Shown piece after piece: positions 54,746-64,000 of a stretch of 64,000 bases of DNA (positions are counted from its first letter, which is position 1; every line of letters begins with the position of its first letter). The notes beneath the pieces were generated by a model. It was not told the DNA's origin and ran no database searches. It was given only the letters and a program-made list of their open reading frames with translations. A program made the translations under genes and the position numbers. The stretch comes from Solen grandis (Eukaryota > Mollusca > Bivalvia > Adapedonta > Solenidae): assembly GCA_021229015.1 (NCBI GenBank), contig CM037781.1, positions 35,260,759-35,324,758 of the forward strand, in the 5' to 3' direction.

Positions 54746-55485
54746 ATTATATTTTTTTCTTGTATTATTCTTGTATTTTTTTTTATTTTGATTTGGCATT
54801 TTTTTAACTACGTCGCTAAAAAGCTAGCTTCATGCCAAAATAGTACAAGTTCCATTATATACCTCTACTACATATCTGCAGAGTGTTATATTGTACTTAC
54901 ACAAAATCAAGTATTACACGTAAACAGTAATAAAACATTTGACTTTGGGAACACAGGTTGTAAAACAGATATCACCACATTATTATTTAAACTTTTCGTT
55001 TTGTTACCTTCCAGAATATTAGATCTTCGATTAAGTGCTCCATGTATTATACTTATGCTGAAATCACCTTCACCAGTCTATACGAAAACCAATAGGTACG
55101 AACGTCATTTACGAGGATTATCTCAAAATGCAGTCTTTTTACATACTGGTTCCCATTGCATTAGTAAGATATTACATCATTCCGCTTTGACGGATAATCA
55201 CAACACATAAGTCATTCGGCTCGATTCTAAAAAGCTTGCGTCAAACGTTTACTTGTATCTATTTAAACGAATCCCATCTATTTAAATGAATCATAAACAG
55301 TAAATTGAAATCCCGCGATTTCGCGGGACCTTTTCTAGTAGCTTTACCTTTTTAGTATTATATTCAATGTGTCAACACCAGTCTGGAATGACCTGTATAG
55401 GTAAATTAATGATATTCAATATAACAAAAATATATGTATATTGCAAAAATGATAATAAAAAAAGTTTGTGAAAATTGTTCTGTGG

Positions 55486-55575
55486 CTGTGACTCGAACCA
55501 ACAACCCTTTTTCAGCGCCGTTTGTAAGGCTATCAAGCCTGATTCTTTTACCCACTGCACTAATGGGCCAAATAT
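55486..55575 (-). mobile_element. tRNA-like SINE head
   Basis: On the minus strand TGGCCCATTAGTGCAGTGGG (A-box region) and GTTGGTTCGAGTCACAGCC (B box), spaced as in a tRNA with a long variable arm. No mature 3' end, so a SINE or tRNA pseudogene. Confidence 0.5.
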
Positions 55576-56415
55576 TATACATATGAAATTTTATCTGTAT
55601 ATTGTTGCCTGTCGCCTGAAGTTCCAGCCAGTCATGTTTCAAACGATCTCTCCGAATGAGGTGCGATTTTTTTTCTTTCGTTACAGTTTATTAAACACGT
55701 TATCTCCAGCGTCGGTTAACCATACATTTTAATTCAGTTTCATCTTCCATAACAAATCGTACTGAAATAAACATGAAAATTAGCACAAGTTCGTGATAAG
55801 ACTGACAGCAAAATTTGAAACTTTTTCTCTGCGTAGAAAAAAGGGGAAATCTATAAATATATATGTCTGAATATAGCCCCGATTTGTTGTCCGATTCAAA
55901 ACATGTGCTACCATACAACAACGTTGCAAGCAACCCTGTTCAAGTACCAGTAGAGCAGCGAAATGGATATTACATCATTTTCCCGCAATAACGGAGAATC
56001 ACGCCAACAGCAATGTTCTTCGGTCCGATTCTTTGACGCTTGCGTTAACATTTTTCTTGTCTTCATTTTGATTTATTTCAATACCTTTCAACATACATGG
56101 GCGTGTATTTCGTCATATAAAATACATTCAAATATACATGTATAATGACATTCATCTTCTAACTTGTTGCATAGGCTACTTGAAGGCATATTACCAGCCC
56201 ATCTTCAACTGAGAAGATACTTTCAGTTTAATTAAAATAAATCTAAACTTATTGATTTTGATAATACTGTGTGTAAAATATGACTGAAATCATAAATATG
56301 TTAATAAAATCAGCCCTTAATTACTCAATCTCCGCCTAAATCCACAAATAACATAGTATTATAATCTTTGTTTAACAAAAGATAAAAACAGTTCTTCATT
56401 ATGACTATGATGATC

Positions 56416-56442
56416 AAGATGATGATGATGATGATGATGATG
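56416..56442. repeat. (GAT)n microsatellite
   Basis: GATGAT run in non-coding sequence. Confidence 0.9.
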
Positions 56443-56892
56443 ATATTGAGGGGGTAAAAATCTTTTAGAGAGAGGATTAAAACTAACTTTTGGTGTACAT
56501 AGATAAGGCTAAATTCAGTGATTTATGAATATTTCAATATATCAATAGCAATAAGGTCTAAGAAAATAACACATAAACGAGAAGCAAATGTCTCTCTATT
56601 ACCTCCCATAACACCCCTTAACTCATTTTACATTAGTAAACTAACTGAAGAGTCTGGCAAAAAAAAGCCGTGGAAATCACTTCCCTTCATTCAAATGCAT
56701 GCTATTTCTTAAACATATGTTAAAAGATCTGACCAAAAAGTACGTTGGATTTGCTACTACCCGATTTACTAATGCAACAATGCAACGCACTTTGGGGTCC
56801 AATTCTGACCCCAAAGTGCCTTCCCACACTGCATGAAATACACACCAGAAGTTAAGATAGAAATAAATGAATGATGTAACTCGAAGGCTTAC

Positions 56893-57674
56893 ATCGGATG
56901 TACGTATTTCTCCACACACCTTGTCGTCGTCATTTCTGATGTCTGATAGATGGGTAGGTGCTATCCATTTTGTCAACATTGTCAGACTTGAGGCATCACG
57001 ACTTCTTCCACGTAAAGGCATGCAGTAACTATTTTGCAAAACAACGCCATGGTTACAAATAAAGCAAAACACGTTCTTGTAGATTTTCACCCCGAAATAT
57101 GGTGAAAGGAAACTTGATGAACAAGCCTCTTTGACTTGTCTCGATGTCATGTTGAGACCACTATCAATAACAAAATTCTCTAAACTACACGAATCGATAA
57201 TGCTAGGAAAACAAGCATCTGCGATTTCATCGTCTCCTTCAGGATGGCGGAAGTAGATATCACAGTGAGCCGTTGGACTGTCTAGATAGTTCAAATAGTC
57301 GATGAAGTTTCGTCTGGTTCTTCGCACATCACATTTAACCAGTGATTGCCAATGGACAGCATCCGTCACATTGTGGCATTCGGCGCAAATAGGGTTCTTG
57401 TAGGTTGTGCTTTTTTTTTTTGAAAACACTGGAAACATACTTCCCCATTTAAAGAACTGAATATCTCCACAGTCACGCCCGTTTGAAAACTTTGCAGCTC
57501 CACTAGGGCACTCAGTGACCATAAAGAAGGCTTGGATGTTTACAAGGCTGCTGATGTCTTTCATGGCAGTCTTTGGTACTAAACATTGATTCCATTTTCT
57601 TCTTATTCTAGATTGGTTGTCAGTCGGGAAACAGCAGTTGTTGTTTTCTAGACAGTCAGGCCGACAGCTACAGT
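56893..57674 (-). CDS. Receptor-ectodomain exon, second visible exon of the minus-strand gene
   Basis: Minus strand, 782 bp, entering in phase 1 after a long T-rich tract and ACTCTAG, leaving in phase 0 at GTAAGC. Joined to the upstream exon it reads CCSDCSCRPDCLENNNCCFP, a somatomedin-B-like cysteine cluster. It continues with TECPSGAAKFSNGRDC, NPICAECHNVTDAVHW, KNVFCFICNHGVVLQN and ends CGEIRTSD. These CxxC and FCxxCN pairs are what I recall from large molluscan receptor ectodomains. The ATG at 57741 with a run of Phe codons is only the translated polypyrimidine tract: the phase-matched upstream exon shows the acceptor at 57674 is used. Some 260 residues with many paired cysteines imply a secreted or cell-surface product. 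Confidence 0.75.
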
Positions 57675-58065
57675 CTAGAGTTTTAAAAAGAAAAAAAAAC
57701 AAAAAAAACATAATTGTAATATGTAGTAATACACTTATCACACGTACAGTAGTGTAATTTATTTGCTCGATTTAATCCTACACCGAAGGATGCCTGGGTA
57801 CTATTTTATTTGAAATTAACTCCTAGTTTAAACTGATTTGTTTGACGCCTTAAAGTTCTTGAGATATTTATGTGCTGTGTCATATGCATGGAATGTTCTA
57901 TGTTTAATATCATTTAAGATATTCCGTCGTCAATTTAGTGAATCTAGAAAGGTTGTAGAGGTATGGTGGCTATTAAATAATAATAATAAACGATTTCTTC
58001 TACGATTTCGACGCTTCTTGCTGGTCCACTGTAACCAGTCGCGTATTTTTTTTCTTTTAATGGAT

Positions 58066-58240
58066 ACCGGTGGCCGAATGAATAGAGCGTCCGCATCGGG
58101 AGCGGAAATTCGTGGGTTCGATCCCCGACCGCGACATATCTAAATCGTAAAAAATGGTACTGGTATAGCTCCTTTGCTTAGCGATCAACATATGAGGGTA
58201 GTTCCAGGACTGATTGGCCCGTTGTCAGGATACAATACAA
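58066..58240 (+). mobile_element. SINE family 2, 5' part with tRNA-like head
   Basis: CCGGTGGCCGAATGAATAGA (A-box region), GGGAGCGGAAATTCGTGGGT TCGATCCCC-type B box, then AAAATGGTACTGGTATAGCT, CCTTTGCTTAGCGATCAACA and GGCCCGTTGTCAGGATA. The same order is found in the inverted copy at 62030-62320. The 3' part is missing here. Confidence 0.75.
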
Positions 58241-58439
58241 CGATACAATGCAAATATATATGTATAGCGTAAAAAGTATAAATATGCAATTGTGCTTCAC
58301 AGAAAACAGTCCTTATATTATATACAACACACACATAAATTCAGACAATTTGGAATCATTCATTACTAGTTACTGTAAAATTTACGAAATGAATTAGTCT
58401 TGAGTTTGTTTCTAAAGATTGTTTCAGTCTCTATAGCTT

Positions 58440-59567
58440 TAATTTATTTTTGGAGCATATTCCACCATTTTGGGCCCACTACTGCCAATGACCGATCAGC
58501 TATTTTTGTTTTAAATCTTGGCACAACAAAATGAATGTTACAGGATGATCGTAGGCGATAGCTTCCATGCACTCGAGTAAACAAGTCTCTGGGGTAACTT
58601 GGAGCAGTCCCATGTATAACTCGGAAGACTATGACAAGTACACATGTACTTAAAACATGATCCTCGCTCTTACAGGCAACCAATGTAGTTGTTTTAAAGT
58701 GTCATGACTGCTATGTTAATAAATTGCAAGTCACTTTAGTAATGCTCAGCTTGTCTAATTGCTGTTTTGTACAATATGTGATGATTTCAGTTTTTGCATT
58801 ATTCATCTTTAGTTTATGTTTTGTCATCCAGGAAATGACGTCATCAAGGCAACTGTGACGGTGGTTTAGGATGGAAGATTCACTCTGTTGACTACCGGCT
58901 TGTACTCTAAAAGCCATCTTGTGGTCGTCTGCATAGCCTATAGAGGTTTGCTGAATAGTTCTAGATGACTCTGTTAATGGCAGCGATGTACATTGTGAAA
59001 ACAACGGGTCCGGCGCAGGAGCCCTGAGGCACCATATCTAAGAGGTTTGGTGTCCGATTTTGTATGATTTCTTCCATATTTCTTTTTCCTTTGTAAATAG
59101 CTATGAATATGTATTTGATATTTTATGCCAATAAAATGATGAAGTTGAAGTTGATTTATTTTAACCCTCATTGTTCGATCAGTCAAATAGGACCCAAGCC
59201 ATTTAAGGGGGGTGCCGACTTTGCCAAATTCTGAGCGCATAAGTTAAATTACTATAGGAATGTCAATTGTATCAATTGTATCAAATGCCACACTCAGGCC
59301 AATCATTACAACAATTGTCACCAGATTTGAGTCAGCTGCTTTTAGAATATCACTGACTGTACATTTTCAACATAGCTGTTTCAACTCCGTGATATTTTCG
59401 ATAGGCGCGTGGTATGGTGGTAAGAGATTATTGTTTTCAACATAATCAGTTATTTGTTACAGTGCGGCTTTCTCAAGAATTTTCGAAAGAAAAGATATAT
59501 TCGATACAGGCCGATAGTTTTGAAGTTCTAAGGGAAGGCCTTTTTTCCTCGAAAAGGGAATTAACGT
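58440..59567 (-). pseudogene. Second LINE fragment, degenerate reverse transcriptase
   Basis: Minus-strand pieces in several frames: KKGLPLELQNYRPVSNISFL, then MIGLSVAFDTID (motif A), KWLGSYLTDRTMRVKI, a PQGSC-like region in another frame, IGYADDHKMAFRV (YADD catalytic motif), DVISWMTKHKLKMNNAKTEI, and the C-terminal FRVIHGTAPSYPRDLFTRVH and VVGPKWWNMLQK. It differs from the LINE at 3.7-10.8 kb (YADD rather than FADD) and is crowded with frameshifts, so it is an old copy of another element. Confidence 0.75.
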
Positions 59568-59672
59568 GACTGGTTGTGGTATCAGGCCACATGTGTACGG
59601 CGCGATACAGCATGGCAGCACTATATTCGTCTCAAGTAGTACTACCATTGGGACGATAAACCCAACACACAA
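59568..59672 (+). mobile_element. SINE family 2, 3' part, plus orientation
   Basis: TGACTGGTTGTGGTATCAGG, CCACATGTGTACGGCGCGAT, GCAGCACTATATTCGTCTCA and GGGACGATAAACCCAACACA. Directly abuts the end of the LINE fragment. Confidence 0.65.
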
Positions 59673-59915
59673 CAAATGGAATTATAAAAACAGTACCTGA
59701 AACTATATGTGTTTCATATTTTATTTTATGTTTGTCTTTGGAGAAAACCAGATTTTTTTTATTTTAAGGCCCCTATATGCGTTCCCCATTTATTATCCCC
59801 GTAATAGGTCAATAAAGGTCAGGGAATCATCCCAAGTTGACAATACAACATATGCATACAGGTTTTACATACATGCATGTACATTTTTTGTACTAAAATT
59901 TGCAGAATAGAAATT

Positions 59916-59917
<2 letters not shown>

Positions 59918-59951
<34 letters not shown>
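59918..59951. repeat. Poly-A tract
   Basis: 34 consecutive A, followed by further A-rich sequence. May be the tail of a retroposed sequence; no body recognised upstream. Confidence 0.85.
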
Positions 59952-59953
<2 letters not shown>

Positions 59954-60699
59954 AAGAAAAAAAAAATACAAAAAGTTGAAAAAGTGTGCATCGTTAGTAT
60001 AGCAATAAAACGAAGAAAAACTGAATATAGTTAAATAAAAACAAGTAGGAGCAAAAAATAATATCATGTCTGAGAAATAGGTGAGAAATAGGAACCCATT
60101 AAGATAATGTTCTTCACATGTATTCAAGTTTAACTATATATAAGTTTTCACATTTGATATATTTTCAAAGGCTTTATTTTAATCATCAGTTTTCAGTCAA
60201 TCATTCCACTGATCTACTTGAACCTTCAGATGCAGTAACATTTACTATAAGTAATTAATGCTTTTCTATGAATGACCCAATCTAATATAAGAGTCTCTTT
60301 CAATCCTTTACTGTTTGTATCATAAATTTTAATCTACATGTATATTTTTAAAAACCCAACTGAAAAACTACGTTTACAATTTTTCATAAAATCCCAAAAA
60401 ACATTTGATTCTAAAATGATACATTTTAATTCATATTGTATAGTTTAGTTTTGATATAATAAAGAATTAGCTTTTATCACAAAACCAAAACAGATAAGAC
60501 AAACTTTCAATATGCTTTTCAGAAAAGGTACACAGATTATTTTAAATTTAAAGGTTTTTTTTTAATTTTATTTTAAAAATATATATATGATTTTTTCCAA
60601 TTAAAAATAAACATTTTCATATAATGATATACTTATAATTTGGCTAGTTGGAATTTGCAATATACCGTATATGATGATGTGTGCATTGTTTTGGTTTAA

Positions 60700-60940
60700 A
60701 ACGTCGGCTAATAGCTAAGTGGTATAGAATCCGCTTTGCGTTCAGAAGGTCTGGGGGTCGAATTCATGCCGGGAAACTTTCTTCCAGTGACTGCGTCAAA
60801 CCAAAGACGTATAAAATTGGTACCAAATGCACCCTTGCCTAGCATTCGGCAAAAATGGGTCGCTATGGGAACTTGTAGTACTAATTACTGGTTCTATCCA
60901 GAAGATCTGTTAGATATACCGGACACATAAAAGAACCAAG
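60700..60940 (+). mobile_element. Probable tRNA-derived SINE, family 3
   Basis: CGGCTAATAGCTAAGTGGTA (A-box region) and GGTCTGGGGGTCGAATTCATGC (B-box-like), followed by about 170 bases of non-tRNA body. Only one copy seen in the window, so the extent is approximate. Confidence 0.45.
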
Positions 60941-62029
60941 GGGCCTATTTGCAAAATGAGTTAGGGTATCGCACCCGGACCCCTTTGTACCCGACTACTG
61001 CTCTTTCCTGTGCCGTCTGTTTAGCAAATACAGGACCCATTCATGGGCTATCTTTGACCGCAAGGTCTAAATATGGCCACAATAATTCGATAATGATTGC
61101 TGCGTGGCCATTACAATGGAAGAAGAAGAAAAAAATGACACGGGTAATAACGGATTGGTGAATTTTTTATTTTTTTTGAAAATGAACATTTGAAATATTC
61201 TTAAATGGCGTGTTTAATTTATATATACATCTCTTAATTGCTTTTAAAGATAAAAATATTGTAAAATATATCTTCTTTCCTGTTTTATCTTCTAAGATGT
61301 ACACATCCTTAAAATTCCACGTCGATCAAATACATGAATATATTTAATATATCGAACTCTATGATCACACAGAGCAGGCATACAGACATAGTCTTTATTC
61401 ATTACAAAATTAAGGTTTAAAATAATGGCATATAATATAGTATATGTAGCACTTGACTCATCTCAATGATGTCAAATTTTGTTTCAATATAACATACATG
61501 AGCTTTAGTTACAGATATTTCTTCCATAATCATTTCACAAATTAAAGAATAAACGCACATTTATTTTACAGAATCTAGTAATTTATATCATCTTCTTTCA
61601 TTATATGAATATATTATTTTACCATTAATTTTCCAGCTATATAATTATATACTTAAATAAAACAGGTATCCGCCCCATAATCTTATCACTGGATGGAAAT
61701 ATTTCTATGATACTTAGTCACTTTGAAGATATTCAATAATAAAAATATTTCACCGTGTGTGTTTTCGAAGTTTTATTTCATGTGTAGGAGATAATCTGTA
61801 TTTAAGTTAACCTCGAGGCTATGGGAAATATACAATTTCTGTGCATATAAAAAAATGTATTTGATTTTCGAGAGAAAACTTATGGTAGGAAGATGCTTGT
61901 ATGCTTTTGTTTCAAATTTTGTGTAAAAATCTAAACTTTACCGTACGAAAATGGAGAAAATCAATTTTATTTTAGTTTTCAGGTGAGATACTTCAATACA
62001 ACAAATTTATCAAGGGGATGTAATGAAAA

Positions 62030-62320
62030 AACTTCATGTTTGTTTGTTTGTTTGTTGGGTTTAACGTCCCACTGACAGTATTTGGAGACGATGTCTACTT
62101 GAGACAGATATAGTGTTGCAACACTGCAGTATCACGCCGTAGACATGTGGCATGATACCACACCCGGTCACATTATCCTGACACCAGGCCAACCAGTCCT
62201 GCAACTACCCTTATATGCTGAGCGCCAAGCAAGGGAGCTATAACAGTACCATTTTTCACGACTTTGGTATGTAGCGGCCGGGGATCGAACCCACGACCTC
62301 CCGCAGCCGAGACGGACAAA
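62030..62320 (-). mobile_element. SINE family 2, nearly full-length minus copy
   Basis: On the minus strand: GTCTCGGCTGCGGGAGGTCG, GTGGGTTCGATCCCCGGCCG (B box), TGGTACTGTTATAGCTCCCT, GGCCTGGTGTCAGGATAATG, TGGTATCATGCCACATGTCT, CACTATATCTGTCTCAAGTA, GGGACGTTAAACCCAACAAA and a CAAA-repeat tail. It joins the 5' part at 58066 and the 3' parts at 18149 and 59568 into one family. Confidence 0.8.
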
Positions 62321-63878
62321 AAACTTCATAACATATCAATTTGCCCTAGGATTTCCATTGTTTGACATTTTAAAAATTTATATTGTGAAGTTATATGCAT
62401 GTCTTTGATGGAATTGATGGCTATTATGGGGTGTATACCTTAAATCAACCATTTTCAGACGACCTTCTAAATTTTAATGTAGTGGGACAGAAAACTAGTT
62501 AACTAGAGAAGATATGGAAAATAACTTGTTAAATAAAGTATATACATGTAATGAAACATGCGATATCGAGCGGAAAATAGGCTGTAAGGCTTATTTTGTA
62601 AAATATGAAGCATGCAAATATATTTGCAAGGTGTTGCTCATTTACCGCCCTTTCTTTTACAATCCAACGTTATTCTTACTCAGAATTTACAGTTGCCAGT
62701 CTCTTCCGCACCCACTGCAGTATGCTCCCTCTTAAATGTATATATCACCTTATATATAGCATATCTGAATACTGAAAACCATTTTGTTCTCTTTAATATC
62801 CCCGACTGATAAAACGTTTTCTGAGAATACTCGTATATATGTTACGTGTCAAATGTCACTTTGACTTAATTTTGGATTTTGGAAAGAAATAACTTCCTTC
62901 TTGAATAATCTCCCACACGTAACAAATTCTTTAACTGTCTATTTTTTTTTATTTTGAATAACAATAACCTAAATGTGCTCTTTTACATGCCACAACACAC
63001 TGATCAGGACTCTATAGAACTCCGTGATATACAGAGTTGTCCCCATATCTCGAATTTGATTGTTTCAACCCCTTAAATCTTTTAAAAATCACCTTAAAAA
63101 AAAAAAATGCCCCCCCCCCCTTTGCTCTTGCGCTCTTGCACATATAGCCGTGATACCTAGATTAAAATTGATTACAATTATAGCTGTCATGTTTCATTAT
63201 GATAGTTTCATGCAAATATGTCATCTTCATGTTGTAAACTCACAGGCATATTGACTTCAGCAAAATTATACGACACAATCCTTTAGAAAAGTATAACTTA
63301 TTACCGGGTATTCCGATGAAAATCGGACCCACATGATCAAATTATGCGGGTCTCGAAGCAGTGACCAATTTTAGTTTTACCTTGTGTAGGTAAGTACGTT
63401 AACACTTGTTTTATTTGAAATAACTTATTTTATTCATAATAAATTCTTTAGAGGAAAAAACAAACACATACGAGTTCGATATTTTCAACGTATCAAAGGT
63501 GAGGTACAATGGTCAAGTAGGAAAATTGAAGGTTTAGGGGGTAAAGGGATGCCTATTTAATTTCTCTACTGAACACCTCTCCAACAGAAAACACTGATTG
63601 TTAATAATAAGTATTCATTATAAAAGCATACTGCATATCGTGAGGCTCCTAATAATGTTTATTTATTTAGAACCCAATAGTATTGAAAATGCGTCTGTTA
63701 TTTCCGGTGACAAAACAAAGGATACACGATTATCATCATATCTTGATAATTATCTGATAACTGATAAATGGTCTAAATATATACCAGTACATATAACCTC
63801 ATCTGAATAACCATCTACCAGAACACGTTGTTGAATTATTTCTTTATTATCTAATATAAGGTTTAATAATGCCCATAC

Positions 63879-64000
63879 CTGAACAACACGGAATGCTTCC
63901 TAAACCCGCCCCGAATCTCCCATTTCTAGTGTCCTCGTGTGTGGCATTACAGACGTTTCCAAGTGGACAAACTATGCCAAGAGTGTCTTTTATGATCTCA
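63879..64000 (-). CDS. Receptor-ectodomain exon, first visible exon of the minus-strand gene (cut by the window edge)
   Basis: Minus strand, 122 bases inside the window, ending at a GTATGG donor in phase 1. Translation begins EIIKDTLGIVCPLGNVCNAT and ends GLGSIPCCSG. The final G of the exon plus AC of the next exon forms an Asp codon, giving CCSDCSCRPDC across the junction. The C-P-x-G-x-x-C block resembles that of the exon at 2430-3195 (CPFGQ). The start of the exon and the signal peptide lie beyond 64000. Confidence 0.65.

Larger units (their letters stand above)
53835..55338 (+). mobile_element. Non-autonomous Helitron-like element
   Basis: Left end TCTATACTACTAAAAGAACG preceded by A. Right end has the hairpin TCCCGCGA-TT-TCGCGGGA (55311-55328), then CCTTTT and CTAG, followed by T. 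A 5' TC, a 3' CTAG after a GC-rich hairpin and insertion between A and T are Helitron hallmarks. No Rep or helicase domain is visible in the 1.5 kb; the longest frame (54581-55210) has no known motif and includes a SINE head. Confidence 0.65.
53736..56892 (-). other. Intron sequence between the second receptor exon and the gap
   Basis: Holds the Helitron-like element, tRNA-like SINE heads and a GAT microsatellite. No further exon of the receptor gene and no continuation of the plus-strand polycystin-like gene is visible. Confidence 0.5.
57675..63878 (-). other. Intron of the minus-strand receptor gene
   Basis: About 6.2 kb. Apart from the LINE fragment, the SINE pieces and the poly-A tract listed separately, I see no coding exon on either strand. 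Much of 60.2-61.9 kb and 62.5-63.8 kb is plain AT-rich sequence. Confidence 0.5.

Noticed and set aside
54581..55210. 209-residue plus-strand frame
   Set aside because: Lies wholly inside the Helitron-like element, includes a SINE head and poly-T-coded residues, and shows no domain.
57675..57741. ATG at 57741 with a Phe-rich signal-peptide-like run before the somatomedin-B-like exon
   Set aside because: This is a translated polypyrimidine tract; the phase-1 acceptor at 57674 joins the upstream exon at 63879 to give a continuous cysteine cluster.
63658..63810. Plus-strand frame EPNSIENASVISGDKTKD... after TTTATTTAG, like a last exon
   Set aside because: Short, no domain, weak acceptor tract, and it lies inside the intron of the minus-strand receptor gene; it could be chance.

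Overview
The window looks like nuclear DNA of a mollusc, most likely a bivalve. It is AT-rich with small exons in long introns. It carries several families of tRNA-derived SINEs, LINE, hAT, mariner, Helitron-like and piggyBac-like elements, and a gene of a cysteine-rich receptor-ectodomain type that I associate with molluscs. The species is inferred from character only; no search was possible.

Two 100-base N gaps (3536-3635 and 53636-53735) enclose a block of exactly 50,000 bases. On the minus strand three phase-compatible exons of one probable cysteine-rich receptor gene lie outside the block: 63879-64000 (open at the window edge), 56893-57674 and 2430-3195. The block therefore sits in the middle of that gene. 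I suspect an assembly cut or misjoin rather than a natural nested gene.

Inside the block the plus strand holds most of the ectodomain of a polycystin-1/REJ-like protein. Eighteen sushi (CCP) exons (10931-35718), each 180 or 183 bp with phase-1 introns on both sides, lead into a linker exon (40389-40705), PKD-repeat exons (45133-45308 and 45862-48143) and REJ-domain exons (48773-51900). The 5' start and the 3' part (remaining REJ, GAIN/GPS, PLAT, membrane segments) are not in the window. The sushi array grew partly by duplication of a three-exon unit, which I call B-C-A. One PKD exon has a one-base frameshift, and one PKD repeat carries a furin-like basic run.

Mobile DNA fills the rest. A PHD-finger non-LTR retrotransposon (about 3.7-10.8 kb, minus) is split by a hAT element (6014-9457) with an exact 8-bp target duplication and a two-exon transposase that reads as intact. 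A long-TIR element with a broken integrase-like gene lies at 41924-44802. A frameshifted mariner (52.4-53.6 kb) is cut by the right edge of the block. A Helitron-like element (53835-55338), a TTAA-flanked foldback MITE (25914-26155), SINEs and tandem arrays occupy introns. I see no tRNA or rRNA gene and no CRISPR array.
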